Assembly: GCA_021401465.1 (NCBI GenBank)
Contig: JADDMT010000022.1
Coordinates: 124,001 to 188,000, forward strand
Length of the DNA: 64,000 nucleotides
Origin: Teratosphaeria epicoccoides
Lineage: Eukaryota > Ascomycota > Dothideomycetes > Mycosphaerellales > Teratosphaeriaceae
Direction of reading: 5' to 3'
The notes under the pieces were generated by a model. That model had not been told where the DNA came from. It did not search any database and saw only the letters and a list, made by a program, of their open reading frames with translations. A program made the translations under genes and the position numbers. This document shows positions 46,881 to 59,940 of this stretch, in pieces. Numbering within the stretch: the first letter of the stretch is position 1; every line of letters starts with the position of its first letter.

Positions 46881-47302
46881 TGATTAGGGATAATCTAACA
46901 GTGAAGTGAAGTAGAGTTAGGGGACCGCGCAAGACTAGCTAGAGGCTAGGTCTTATGCGCTAGAGGACAGCTAGTAGGGAGGTTTAATCGCAAGAAGTAA
47001 GGCAAAGTAGACTTAGCCAAGTAAACTAGAGTTCTAAGACTATATAGGACCGGTTAGAGGCTAGGCCTTATAGGCTAGAGAGTAATTAGTAGGACGCCGC
47101 TACTCTCTAGGCGTCTCTGTCTAAATCTAGACGTAAAACGCAGGGAAAAACTCGTACTCTCTTAGGTTCCTTGACGTTCTATATAGAGGAGAGACAAGTA
47201 AAGGGGAGGGGTAATGTAAAGGGCGAGGCCCTAGGTCCTTGGCATAGGCTGAGGCCTGTGCGCAACTCCTAACAAGGCTAGCTATAAAGGACCAGACAGC
47301 TA
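46881..47302. other. Non-coding region with a partial duplicated segment
   Basis: No ORF found. Two related stretches (GAGGCTAGGTCTTATGCGCTAGAG at about 46950 and GAGGCTAGGCCTTATAGGCTAGAG at about 47057) form a diverged direct repeat about 106 bp apart. It may be the body of the LTR whose end lies at 47303-47379. Confidence 0.4.
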
Positions 47303-47379
47303 GCAGATAGTTCTTCTCTCTCTATTATACTTGTTAAATACTACATAAACCCCTATGTATACGCTGTTTACCTATAACA
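47303..47379. repeat. LTR-like end, 77 bp (shared with 33523-33600)
   Basis: Ends GTTTACCTATAACA; similarity to 33523-33600 stops at both ends. Interpreted as the terminus of an unidentified LTR element that abuts G4. Confidence 0.55.
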
Positions 47380-47975
47380 AGGAGGAGTTGTTACTTTTAG
47401 AGCTAGGTTCTTTAGACCTCTACTTGTTGCCTTCCTCTTAGGGTCTTATGATAGACTAAGGATATAACCTTTCCTCAGACTTCTAGGTAGAGGGTCTGCC
47501 TTCTCTTTGCGTTCCTTCTACGCCTAATAAGACTTCACTAAGAGCTATTAGTAGTTCTTAAGGTTCCTCTTTAGTTCCTAGGTATTCTTGGTGTTATTAT
47601 ATCCTTTCTATTTAACAAGGTATCGCTAATCCTTCTAGTCTAGGATTTTTTTGAGTTCAAACTTGTTCTCTTCCTTAGGTTAGAAGTGAAATGTCTCTTA
47701 ACATAGTGTTTTAGCGTCTGTAGGTTCTAATACTAAGACATAGAACACTAGGTAGATTTTTGCGTCGTCTAGTAGTTTAAGCTAGTAATTTACTAGTCCT
47801 TTAGGCTTATCAATCAAAAATGGCCTAACTTTAACATAGTCTAGTTTCTTAGTTAATCTCTAGGTTTTCAGGTTTTTTGTTAGGAGGTAGACCTTACCCC
47901 CCTTCTTTAGCTAAGGTGCCATTTTTTGTGTAGCATTATATTGTCCCGTGATCCTCTTTTAAGACTCAATAATTG
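47380..47975 (-). pseudogene. G4 remnant, 3' piece: integrase C-terminus and chromodomain
   Basis: Minus strand. After the junction with 55001 the frame reads TQKMAP, KKGGKVYLLTKNLKT and YVKVRPFLIDKPKGLVNY, then a chromodomain near 47590-47650 (RYLVK, stop for Trp, KGYNNTKNT). G1 copy B splits the gene between QEAI and the next residues, and AATTG is duplicated. The far 3' end is lost at 47379. Confidence 0.85.
47971..47975. repeat. Target-site duplication of G1 copy B (left), AATTG
   Basis: Repeated at 55001-55005 directly after the 3' LTR. Confidence 0.9.
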
Positions 47976-48469
47976 TGTCATGAAGGTCATGAGTCACAAG
48001 CACTATAGCATGAGTCATAACACATGTAGGGAAGAAAGGATCTGTCATATAAGGAAAGACACCTAGATCTGTAGGGTTAGTCTATAGATCTACAGGCTTG
48101 CATAGAAGAAAGGATCTGTCACGTAAGGACAGACACCTAGATCTGTAGGCTTAGTCTATAGACCTACAGGCTTATATAGAAGAAAGAATCTGTCATGTAG
48201 GGATAGACACCTAGATCTGTAGGGTTAGTCTACAGATCTATAGACATAGGTCTAATAGGTCTGTTAATAGATCTAGTAGAACTGCCCTGTCTCTCTAGTA
48301 TATAGGGATAGCTTTAGGACAGGCCGTTAAGAGCTTCGTGCTTAAATTCAATCCTCTCCTCTAGGGGGATAGTTAGTTACAAGGTTAATTACTATTGTCG
48401 ATATTCTTTACTACTCTGCGAGTCTAACACCTAATCCCCTTCCTACTATCGGCACCTACCCTTATGACA
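47976..48469 (+). repeat. G1 copy B 5' LTR (494 bp)
   Basis: Carries three 74-bp tandem units starting at 48038, 48112 and 48186. Immediately after it comes TTTTGAGCACTACTCC; no clear tRNA primer-binding site is seen. Confidence 0.94.
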
Positions 48470-48528
48470 TTTTGAGCACTACTCCTAAGGAAGTATCAGG
48501 GGACTCGTCGAGCGCTTGACATACGCCT

Positions 48529-51500
48529 ATGTCAAGTAGTTCCTTAGCTGTTAATTTAACCTCTAGCGACGATAGTTAACTGACACTACAAGAACAAGTT
48601 ACCGCCGCACCTCAAATTACTTAGTAGCTTGAATCTATTCACCTTAGCGAGATAGCTCTAGCATCTGTCGTAGGTTCGACTACCGGAAACAGGCACAGCA
48701 ACAACGGCTTTAAGATAGGAAGCCCTATAGAGTTTACAGGACAATGATCTCAAGTTAAGATGTTTATCCTCTAATGCTAGTTAGCATTAAACGTAGATAC
48801 GGAATAGTTTATAACACATTATAAGCGAATGATGTACATTTTCTCTTACCTAAAGGGACTAGCGTTCGAGTTTATCTAGCCTTACCTATCAGATTATCTA
48901 GATCACGCTAGTAGCGTCGAAGCTAGGAAGACAACGACTAGGGAGATTCTTAACTTAGACAAGTCCTTGTTCAAGGCATTACGCGAAGCCTTTAGGCTTA
49001 GCAACAAACAACAAGAGGCTAAGAGAGCTCTCCTAGGAATCTAGCAGAAGGGTTCTGCTATTAAGTACCATGCGGACTTTTAGACCCTCTCTGCTCGAGT
49101 CGACTAGAATGATAATGCTTTAGCCGCTTAGTTCTATTAGGGACTAAAGGAGACAGTTAAAGACGAAATTGCCTAGGGAGATTAACTAACGACATTCAAG
49201 GAAATAAGCGATCTCGCGATTAGGATCGATAATCGCATCTAGGAACAACAGTAGGAACGACAACATAGAAATCGCAGGCTAGCACAGGCTAACTATAAGG
49301 TCTAACGATTAGCACTAAAATGGCGAAGCGATTACTATAGTCTCTAACCTATGGAGTTAGATGCGACTAAGGGGCGTCTAAGGAATAGACCCTAAGGAAA
49401 GCCACGGAAGGGCTCTCCTACCTAGAATAGTCTGAAGAAGCCATTCGACAAGAATAACCTTAAGTGCTACAACTATGGAAAGAAAGGACACTTTGCCCGC
49501 AAGTGTTTCGCTAAGAAACAGCGTTAGGAGCTACAGTGGACAGAATAGGCTCGCGCGACAACATCGGCACCTAAGTAAACGGCTGCTACTACTTAAGTAC
49601 TAGACTATGCCTTACTTACTTAGACTATGTGCTATGACGACGATTATCGAATTCACATAAGTAATAAAGATAGTTCTAGGTAGTACCCTAGCTATAGTAA
49701 GGCACAATTAATCTGCGCGCTAAGGGGTGTACCTTCTAGTGTAATAGTCCTAAGGTAATAGGAGCTAGAAGAAGAAGAAGGTTCGGACGACAACTATGAG
49801 CTTGTCGAAGCCGTCATTCCTAATTCTAAGGAAGACAAGAGCATAGAGAGATAGGCTATGCCGCTACATGACATCGGACTTAATATCATCCGAATCATAC
49901 AGAACTAGTAGGCTTAGGCTTGCCCATGGATTAATAGAGTACAACATGTTAACTAGCTTTAATATGACGAACTAGCTGACCGCATGCGACGATACCTAAG
50001 GAGACTACTAGTTATAGCTTACCCTTACTTGCATTAGAAGATTGTCTAAGAAATTGTACTGTTTAGGGTAGAGTTTACGCCCTAAGGAGGCTACTTTACC
50101 TACGAGGGTATTTAGGTTCTACGAGCGTTACGACTCTAAATTGCCTATTTAAAAATGGAATACGCAAGAAACAGGCAGGAATAACAAGGCTAAGAGCGAG
50201 TATAACCTCTTAGGCTAGTTAGCAGTAACGCTTAAAGAAGAATAAGCCGGGACTACATAATCCCCAAATTAGTCTGAGAAAACAGTTACTTAGAAAACGA
50301 CGAGGTCCGCTAGAATTAGACCTACGGACAGACTAGACAGGGCTGCAACGATGTGCCGTAGTTAACGCTAGATACGTGGACAACCTTAGAGTATAGGTAC
50401 ACATTAACGAGACGCTAGCCTAGGCCTTAATAGATTCAGGATACACTAGAATCTTCATGACGCCTAAGTTCGCTAGGATAGCTAGGATAAGGCTATAGGC
50501 GAAGACGAATGCTTTCTCGCTACAAGCGATCGATAGAAAGCCAGTTATGTACAACTAAGGAATAGTTAACGAAGAGACTAAGACGATACCTCTGCGGATA
50601 GGACGCTACTAAGAGATGATCTAGTTTAACATCACGGAGTTACCTAGCTCAGATGTAATGCTAGGGTTACTATGGCTAAGAAACGCTAACCCCTACCTCG
50701 ACTAGAAGAACGAGAGGATCTAGTTCCTAGAACTCTTAAGATTAATACCTCTACCTGTAGTACACGACGTACTAGGCAAGATCGAAATATGTGCTATGAC
50801 TTTAAGCGAGATAGTCGCAGCTATCGAGGACCTAGAACAGGAAGTGTACGTCCTATAGGTTAAAGCAACATAATCTGAAGTCAGAGTCAAGTTTACTGTC
50901 CCTGACGAGTATAAGGAGTTTGCTACTCTTTTTAAGGAGGAACCCGACTAAGAGGCTCTGCTAGAACACTAGGAGTAGGATCACAGGATACCCTTACTCC
51001 TAGGCAGAACGCTAACGAAGCAACTAGTTCGCCTATTATTAGCGGCGAAGCTAGAGATTCTCTGGAAATACCTTGAAGACAACCTCTAGAAGGGCTTCAT
51101 CCGCGAATCATAGTTACTAGCAGGGTATCTGATCCTGTTTGTCCCTAAGGGGGAAGATAACTAGCGACTTTACGTACACTATTATAGATTAAATAACATC
51201 ACGATAAAAAATAGTTATCCGCTTCCTTTACTCTTAGAGTTACAGGATCGCCTATAAGGAGTAGTATAGTTCCTGAAGTTTGACATACTAGGAGTATATA
51301 ACCAAATTCGAATCAAGGAAGGCGAAGAATAGAAGACTGCATTCCGAACTAGGTTTAGATACTACGAGTATATAGTCATGCTATTTAGGTTAACAAACGC
51401 CCTAGCTACATAGCAGGCATTTATCAACAATGTGCTATAAGAGTATCTCGACATCTTTGTAGTTATATACTTAGATAACATCCTCGTTTACTTACGAACG

Positions 51501-53813
51501 ATCGAAGAATATAGGACTTATGTACATAAGGTGCTTTAGAAACTCTAGGATTACAAGCTAAAGGTTAAGCCTTAGAAGAGCGAGTTTCAGAAGCAAGAGG
51601 TCTAGTTCCTCGGCTACGTAGTAGCCTAGAACGGGATCAAGATAGACACTAAGAAGGTCAAAGTCGTAAGAGAGTAGCCTACACTAACTAATGTTAAGGA
51701 AGTATAGTCCTTCCTTAGGTTTGCTAACTTCTATCGAAGATTTATCGCAAACTATTCGAGGATTATAGTACTACTTACGACCCTTACTACGAAGGATACA
51801 CTATTCGTATAGGAAAACGCCTAATAGAATGCCTTTAAGGAACTCAAGTAATAATTTACAGATTAGCTAATCTTGCTTGTGTTCGACCCTAATAAGCCTA
51901 TTACAGTCGAAACAGATGCCTCTAACGTAGTACTTAGGGCATGCTTAAGTTAACTAGGACCGAGTAGACGACTACAGCTAGTTGCCTATTACTCGAGAAA
52001 GCTGTCTAGACCTAAGCTCTGTTACGACGTCTACGACAAAGACTTTCTAGCTATAGTAGATACCTACAAAGCATGGCAAGTCTACTTAGAAGGGTCTAAG
52101 CACTAGGTTACGGTCTACACGGACTATGAGAACTTACGATACTTCACTACGACGAAGGAGTTAAACTGACGACAAGTCTAGTAGAGTAAGGAACTCTCTA
52201 GCTTTAACTGTAAGATCGTCTATTACAAGGGATCTGATAACGTACGCGCTAATGCACTTAGCCGCTAGACTGATTACATGAAGGGCATAAAACAGGAGAA
52301 ACATGCTGTTCTCTAGGAAAATGGCGATAGCATGCTCGGAGTTAACTAACTCGTAGCTATAGCTATCACATAGACTAGTAAGTACTAGGACGACCTAAAG
52401 AACGTACTAGTCTACGACCTAACTATACTTGCTGTCCGTAACATCAAGGGACAGGAGGACTAGGAAGACAAAGACAGAGTGCTTCTCTTCTAGGGGTTAG
52501 TATACATGCTAACATCCTTACGTTTAGAGCTACTACGCCTCTAACATGACGTTCCTTAGGCAGGACACCTAGGAGTGTCTAAAATGAAGCAAATTCTCTA
52601 ACGAGAATATTACTTCCCTAGGATAGGCAGAGTAATCGAGGACTATGTCCGCTAATGTGTAACTTGCTAATAGAGTAAGCATAACTATTACAAACCGTAT
52701 AGGCTACTACGACCGCTATAGGTACCCTAACGGCCATAGTAATCGCTCGCTATAGACTTCATTATTAAACTACCCTAGTTAAGAGAACCTGCCATAAATG
52801 AGTTCTTCGATAGAATCATGGTAGTAGTTAACTAATTTACTAAGTTCAGGAAGTTTATCCTATACTACGAAGACTTTAAGACTAAAGATATCACACATGT
52901 CTTCATTAAATAGGTAGTAGCATTACACGGTATGCTATAAGACCTAGTAACAGATCGAGGATCTATGTTTACCTCTAACTTCTAGAAAGCCCTAATAAGA
53001 CAATTCTAGGTCAAACATCGACTAAGTACTTCCTTCTACGCTTAAACAGATAGACAGACAGAACGTCTAAATTAGACGCTAGAATAGTACCTTCGATCCT
53101 ATGTGAATAGGGACTAGAATAACTAGGTAGATTTGTTACTAATAGCGTAGCTTGCATATAATAGTACGCTAGCAGAGTCGACAGGACTCTCGCTATTTTA
53201 GATAGCGTATAGGTTAGCTATAGAAGACATTCCGGACGTCTTAGCTAGTAATCTAAACCTAGTTGCACTTAGGCAAGTAGAACACCTCCGCTAACTGCAA
53301 ACAGAAGCACGACTTGACCTGTAGTTCTATTAGCAGAACATAGCATAGTACGCAAATCGCAAGAGAATTAAGGGACTAATTCTAAAGGAGGGGGACAAGG
53401 TATATCTCCTCTGCTGTTACATTAAATCGGATAAGCCGAGTAAAAAACTAGACACTATGAAACTAGGACTATTCTAGATTAAGGCTAAGAAAGGACTAGT
53501 TAATTTTGAATTACAGCTACCCGAGCAGATAAGAATACACCCTGTGTTCTATGTCTCTCTGCTAGAACAAGTAGCGCTAGACGCCGCACTGTAAACAGAA
53601 CCCTTACTATTCGACCCTAAGGTCAAAGAACTAGAGTACACTGTTAAGAAGATCGTCGACACTCGCTAGGTAGACAGACAGCAAGAGTACCTAGTAAAAT
53701 AGGAAGGATACGGGAGTACCAAAAACACCTAGGAACCTCTAAAACACCTACGAAACTGTTAGCAAAAGATACGGAGTTTCGAGTAGAGAACGAACCTAGG
53801 AAGAAGATTATAA
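48529..53813 (+). pseudogene. G1 copy B gag-pol polyprotein
   Basis: The ATG at 48529 is the first in-frame start after the LTR; the stop TAA is at 53811. Gag (48529-49560) has a capsid-like region (SPIEFTG, later YLKGLAFEFI, then RIDNRIQEQQ) and a zinc knuckle CYNYGKKGHFARKC near 49470-49510 with the second Cys changed to Tyr. The protease has ALIDSGYT at 50424-50447. RT (51100-51750) contains FLKFDILGVYNQIRI and YLDNILVY (second Asp changed to Asn). RNase H follows (VETDASNVVLRACLSQ), then integrase zinc-binding HLGVSKMKQI and core LAIDFIIKLP, TDRGSMFTSNF. The chromodomain (53620-53760) reads YTVKKIVDTR and EGYGSTKNT. Small indels break the single frame. TAG marks most Trp/Gln codons. Confidence 0.92.
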
Positions 53814-54317
53814 GCTACGATTAGGCTCCTGCGGGACGCTATTAGTAGGCTCGGCTACTACACTATCTAGGAAACCCTAGTATAATGCGTTAGCGAAACC
53901 TTCTATTACGCTCTATATCGTAGGACTAAGCGCAAGACCTGCTAAGGGATCTAGGTTAAGAAGGAACCCGGTCTGCTAAAGAGCCTACTCTTTAGCCTCG
54001 TCCTCCCTAATCTCACGCTCCTTAAGAGCGCGACTATCCTCGACCTCACAGTTAACCGCATCTAACTGTTTCTGAAGACGTATCTCCTTTACATGCGCCT
54101 CTATTATCTTCTGCAAAGCCTTGGCTAGAGCCGCCTTTACATAGTCGAGATTAGTAATTAGTCTTTTCTGCTAATTACCTAATCTCTTCTATTCGACCTC
54201 TATTACCTTCACGTCGTAACTTCGACAGTTAATAAAGTAATAGTACAAACATTTCCTTAAGGAAATGTGCACTTAACAAACAAGCTTTAACTCTTAATAC
54301 TAAGTACAAGACTTTAT
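53808..54317 (-). pseudogene. G1 antisense ORF (copy B)
   Basis: 510 bp, same protein as at 2999-3508. The start codon is again ATA (54317-54315). Its stop TAA (53810-53808) forms the palindrome TTATAA with the pol stop at 53811. The Cys cluster and the following Leu/Ala/Lys/Glu-rich coiled coil can be read through the RIP stops. Confidence 0.72.
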
Positions 54318-54506
54318 GCTTTCCTTACCCTAACGATAGATTTGATTCGCGTAGCGTTTGCGTTTCTGCGTTAAAGGGGCGTTAGTGTCTAGAATGACAC
54401 AAGGTAGTAACGTAGAAAGAGAAGACATTACTACGTAAAGGAAATGGCAAAAGAAACCCTACACTAATAAGTAGCTTAGGGACAAGCTAGGCTAAGAGAG
54501 GGATAG

Positions 54507-55000
54507 TGTCATGAAGGTCATAAGTTACAAGCACTATAGCATGAGTTATAACACATGTAGGGAAGAAAGGATCTGTTGCGTAAGGATAGACACCTAGATC
54601 TATAGGGTTAGTCTATAGATCTACAGGCTTGTATAGGAGAAAGGATCTGTTACGTAAGGACAGACACCTAGATCTATAGGGTTAGTCTATAGATCTACAG
54701 GCTTACATAGGAGAAAGGATCTGTCACGTAAGGACAGACACCTAGATCTATAGGGTTAGTCTACAGATCTACAGACATAGGTCTAACGGGTCTGTTAATA
54801 GATCTAGCAGAACTGCCCTGTCTCTCTAGTATATAGGGATGGCTTCAGGACAGGCAGTTAGGAGCTTCGTACTTAAATTCAATCCTCTCCTCTAGGGGGA
54901 TAGTTAGTTACAAGGTTAATTGCTATTGTCGATATTCTTCACTACTCTACAAGTCTAACACCTAATCCCCTTCCTGCTATCGGCACCTACCCTTATGACA
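54507..55000 (+). repeat. G1 copy B 3' LTR (494 bp)
   Basis: Same length and same three tandem units as the 5' LTR. Differences between the pair are mostly C/T and G/A changes, as expected of RIP. Confidence 0.94.
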
Positions 55001-55005
55001 AATTG
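55001..55005. repeat. Target-site duplication of G1 copy B (right), AATTG
   Basis: Matches 47971-47975. Confidence 0.9.
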
Positions 55006-56798
55006 CCTCTTACAATTCCTTATATACCTGCTTTAGGTTATCTAAAGCGACTATTACCTTATCTACATGTAAATGCTATAGGTACTCTTCCCTTAATAGT
55101 TTTAGATACTTTCTAAAATTAGCGAAGAATAGTGTCTCTTATGTAGTCTTAGATTGTTAGTTATTTAGTACAAGTTGTGCTATAGGTAGTAGTAATGCCT
55201 AATTATCCTATGCGTAATTAACATAGTGTTGTAGATATACCTCTAAGGCCTAGTTCTTAACTTCTGTTTAGCTATCTATTTGTAGATAGTATGCTGTAGA
55301 TAGCTTATGCTTAATTCTAAGTGTTACTATAAGCGTCTTCTAGTAATTTGAGGTAAAGAGCTTATCTCTGTCTATGATGTATGTCCTTAGGAATCTATAG
55401 TATTACATAAGTCTATCTAGTATAAGGTCTCTAAGTTACTCTGCTATACTTGCTTTATTAGTAGGAATAAAGTATGCCTATTTTATAAGCCTATTAACCA
55501 TAATAAGTATTATGTCATAGTTATGTCCTATAACTAGATCCTTAGATTTTAGTAGTTTAGTAATGAAATCTATTATTACTTTGTCCTATAGTTATTCTAG
55601 AGGATGTCTGAACTAAGTCTGTCTATACTTAATATGTCTACTAGCCTTATTACATTAACATTATAGATATTTCTTAATGTACTCTAGGACTTGTTGTTAC
55701 ATGTGTAGGAATCTAAAGCTTCGCTTAACTAATTCCATTGTTTTTGAAAATCCTAGATGTCTATTTTCTAGTCTGTCGTTCTGTTGTCATATACACTCCG
55801 TAACTTGTTCTTTTAGTACTTAGTACTTCCTATGTTTAATTAGGGATTGTTCTTCTATATCTTAAAGAACTTGCATAATGTTATTAAATTCTTTCATATT
55901 AGCACTAAGTCTTCTATCTTAATTAGCCTTTAGTATTTATTGTTACATCGTTTCATGACCTTCTATATAGTCGCTATAGCGGCTTAGTACGTCGGCTTAT
56001 CTATTCTTACGTCTAGGAGTATAGCAGATTTCAAACTTGTACTACCCTAACAGTTCTAACTAGCAGGCCTGTCTTTAGGTTAGCACTTTAGTCATAGTAA
56101 AGTAAGTTAGATTCTTATGATTAGAAAGAATTGTAAGACTTAGTACTCCTTCTGTATATACTTGCTAGTATTACAAGGATGTAACTATTACAAGTAGCTC
56201 CTTATTATAGATGTTATAGTTCTGTTCTGTAGGTAACATCTTCTTTAAGTAATAGGCTATTAGGTGTTATTTCCTATTATGTTCTTACATAAGACATACT
56301 CCTATAGCTCTGTCTAACGCGTCTGTCTCTATCTAGACTACCTTGTTTCTATTAAATAATCGTAGCGTTAGTGCTAACACGCACTACTCTTTTAGTAGCT
56401 TAAATGCTAAATCTTCCTTAAAGCTCTAGTTCTATTTTTTGTCTTTCTTTGTAAGCTCTATAAGGGGAACTAATGTCTTAGAGTAGATTTTCTGTTATAG
56501 TTAGCTAGTCCTAGGAATGATTGTATGCCTTTAACGCATGTTAGCGTTAGCTATACCTATATTAACTTAGTTTTCTCTAGATCGATCCTGATTCCTGTAG
56601 TGCTAATGATAAATCCTAGGAACTTGACTTCCTTCTTATAGAACTCGCATTTCTTTAGTGTAGTCTTAAATCCTACTTAGGTAAATCATTCAAAAATATC
56701 CTGTACTATCTGTACATAGTTTGCGAGAGCTCCTTTAGTATAGACTAAGATGTTGTCTATGTATGTAACAACATATATGTCTAGGAGGTCTCAGAGGA
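55001..56798 (-). pseudogene. G4 remnant, 5' piece: RT active site to integrase
   Basis: Minus strand from 56798. RT motif DIYVVTYIDNILVYTKGAL near 56735-56785, then the RT thumb (CEFYKKEVKFLGF, SFLGLANY) and RNase H (QIETDALDRAIGVCL, KKMLPTEQNYNIYNKE). Integrase (56000-55010) has VIIDFITKL, IDRDKLFTSNYQK and KHKLSTAYYLQ. It continues at 47975 across G1 copy B. The first half of RT, gag and protease are cut off by G2 copy 4 at 56799. It is less stop-ridden and more AT-rich than G1/G2, pointing to a different family and age. Confidence 0.87.
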
Positions 56799-57186
56799 TG
56801 ATACGGTTAATACTAGGGGCCATTAGAGCCGCATAGGTTCTAATGCCTACCCTTAGCATATAATGACCCTACTATATAGCGAAGGGGGTCCTTCGTATAT
56901 ACGTTAGCTTGTATGTCGTCTAAGTAGGATTAATGCCTAACATAGGATGCCCCTACGCCGCTAACCCTATAGTACCCCTCTAGGGGTTTCCTGACCCCAC
57001 GGTACCCCTACAGGGTTAGGCTTAGACATGCTTTCCTAATTAAGGGGCGTTAGGGGTTATAAGTACCTCTAGCGCTACCTCTGCAATAAGCAGAAAGTAG
57101 CGCTATCTTGTACCTATTAAAAGGTCGGATTACTCTGTTACACTACAAGATATTTTTCATATTATATAGCATATACATCTATATTA
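56799..57186 (+). repeat. G2 copy 4 5' LTR (388 bp)
   Basis: Long subtype with the 30-bp duplication, like copy 1. Starts TGATACGGTTAATAC, ends CTATATTA. Confidence 0.92.
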
Positions 57187-57235
57187 GTTCTGCTTTCTCC
57201 TCCCTGCTTTACAGTCTAGCAGAGAATACTATAAA

Positions 57236-59940
57236 CTGTCTAGAGTACTACGAACTTGTAACTAACGCGTAGTAAGCCCTTTTCTAAGCGCCTGTAATAG
57301 CGAAGCTAGCCTAAGTAACTAGCCTGTAGGAGTACCCTCTGCAAGCGACACTGCATTAAACGACGGTTCTGCTAGAGGCTATTCACGTAGCAGACAAGGT
57401 AATAGATTACCCGTATAGGGGCTGCAGCTAACCCTGACTATCGACCTAGCCCTTATAGGTATGATTGTTAACTAGGTCGCGAACTACCTTGCAAACTAGA
57501 GCTAAAGCTGTACTCCTTCTAGTAGCGACAACGGCGAGGACGACGAAGACGTCGCTATAAGCAGTACTAATGAACAAGCGGATAAGGAAATCTAGCGAGG
57601 TTTTACGCTAGAAACCCGCAAAGATAACATACTAGTAGGCGTAGACCCTCTGTATATGCCTGCGAATGTAGTGCCTAAATTTAGGGCTATAGTAGGCTAA
57701 CTAGGAGGCAGTCGTAACGCACGTAACCTGAAGCCATTTAAGGGAGACACCTTAAAGGAGGCTCGAACTTTCTTATAGGCGTGTAAGGTAATTTTTATGC
57801 TTAACCTATGCGGATATGCTATAGAGAGCAAATAGGTTGCCTTTAGTATAATGTAGCTCGAAGAGGATAAGGAATCTTATAATAATTAGCATGAGTAGTA
57901 TAACCTTATACAGGTCTATAACAGAACATATACATAGGCGGACTTTTGCTAGTTCTGTGTTAACTAGGTCGAGGATCTAGGTTACTAGGCCCTTACTATG
58001 TCTGTAGAGTATAAGAAGGCCAAGTAGGGGAAGAGACAAACTACCTCTAGCTTTGCTACCTATCTTGCTATACTTAAGGGACAGATACTACTCTATACTA
58101 AGACGTAAAGCATATGGCACCTACTTATCAAGCTTAATGACAATCTTTAGAACATAATCATGACTTTTCATGAACTCCTAACAACTCGGCAAGACCTCGT
58201 GTCTCTTATGACATGTATAGAGATTACCTTAAAGCAAAATAGAAGATTAGGCAGCAAGGATAATAAGCGTTTAAGCCCTGAAGGCCTACTAAAGGGCCGC
58301 TATTATAAGCGCCCTAAGGGTTAAATCTAACGCGGTAATTTAGTCTAGAGGAGCAAACCTTCTAAGCCTAAGGATAGTAGCGAGAAGTCTCTAGGTAGCT
58401 GCTACATCTGTAGAGCGAAGGACTACTACTAGCAGGTAGCTCGCTATCCTAAACGAAGTAATAGGAAGAAGGTAAACAAGGAGTCTAAAACGTCCCTAGA
58501 GGGGAAGCAAAAGAAGGACAAGCCCGAGGCAACCGAGTAGCTACTACGGGTATCTAAGCTGTCTGTTACTAAAAGTATAGACTTGTGGCCTGCCTAGCGC
58601 CTATCTAGTACAGTCGAAGTTAATAGCTTGCTTAAGCTAGTAGACTATATGTTAGACAACCTTGTAGAGGTTAACGTGATACCCTAGTAGGTAATCGTAT
58701 AGCTTGGTTTAAAGCCGATCCTAGGAGCCTTACTGCCTACTATGAAGTCCTTCTAGGGCAAAGGTGTAGTAGCTTAAGGCACGTGTAATGTACGCCTCTG
58801 ACTCGCGGACTATTTAGGAGAAGAGCGCAAGACTAACGAAGTCTTCTACGCTAAAGACGTTCCTAATAAGGAGCTCCTACTAGGCTACCCTTAGCGCTAC
58901 AAGTAGGGAGGTGTTGTTAATAGAGCTACTAACAATTAGCTCTGTAGCTCTAAAGGCAAAGTTCCTGTAGTAAGGATACGCGACGCGCATAGCTTCTACA
59001 AAGACATGAAGAAGGTCTAATGTGTGTATACGGTCTATATACAGAACTTTAAGGAGGACATTACCCTCCTGCCTAAGTTAGAGGAATACGCCAATATTTT
59101 CGACGTAGAGGCTACGGCCTATGCCTAGGCCCTAGATGCGGAGCATGCGATTAACCTTAAAGAAGGTTATAATCCTCCGCATTAACCTCTGTATCCTATG
59201 TTAGAATCCTAGCTTGAAACACTTTGAGACTATCTCTACAAGGCGTAAAAGAACGCGTGGATCTAACGAAGCGACAGCGAGGCTAGAGCGTTAGTAATGT
59301 TCGTCATAAAGAAGGAGAATACGCTCTGCCTATACGTTAACTATAGGGGCCTTAACGTAGTAACTTAGAAGAACCGCTGCCCCCTACTACTTATTAGCAA
59401 GACGCTTGACTGCCTTAGTTACGCCGCTATCTTCTTGTCTATTAACTTGAAGGATGCCTACTACTAGATACCTTTCTAAAAGGGCTACAAGTAGAAGACT
59501 ATGTTCTAAATGTAGTACAGACACTTTAAGTATATAGTAATACTATTTAGATTAACTAACGTACTAGCAACTTTCTAAGCGTATATTAATTAGGCCCTAG
59601 CCGGCCTCGTTAATACCTGCTACGTAGTATATTTAGATGATATACTAGTCTACTCCGACTCGAAGGAGGAGCATATTAGGCACCTAAAGATAGTACTTAA
59701 ATAACTCTACAAGTTTGCTCTATATGTAACCCTAAAGAAGTACTTATTCCTTACGGATAGGATTAAATTTCTTGGATACATTGTCTTTACGGAAGGAGTC
59801 ATTATAGATGACCGAAGGGTGTCCGTAATTGCAGAGTAGCTGCGGCTAACTACTCTCTAAGAAGTATAGGTATTCCTAAGATTTACTAACTTCTACCGCA
59901 GGTTCATACGGTCCTACTCGAAGATCGTGGCTCCCCTCAC
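57236..59940 (+). pseudogene. G2 copy 4 gag-pol, truncated in RT/RNase H
   Basis: The gag start is lost (CTG in place of ATG at about 57236). Gag and RT follow copy 3, including the zinc-knuckle region near 58400 (with a short insertion in CTACTACTAGCAGG) and the RT active site near 59625-59655. Pol stops just after the RT thumb at 59940; RNase H, integrase and chromodomain are deleted. Stops are dense. Confidence 0.86.

Larger units (their letters stand above)
47976..55000 (+). mobile_element. G1 copy B: full-length Ty3/gypsy chromovirus, 7025 bp
   Basis: Two LTRs of 494 bp each, starting TGTCATGAAGG and ending CTTATGACA, enclose gag-pol and the antisense ORF. It sits inside the G4 integrase gene with a 5-bp AATTG duplication. 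This is the only G1 copy complete within the window. Confidence 0.95.

Noticed and set aside
48038..48260. CRISPR-like spaced repeats
   Set aside because: Units are directly adjacent 74-bp tandem copies with no unique spacers, and lie within an LTR.
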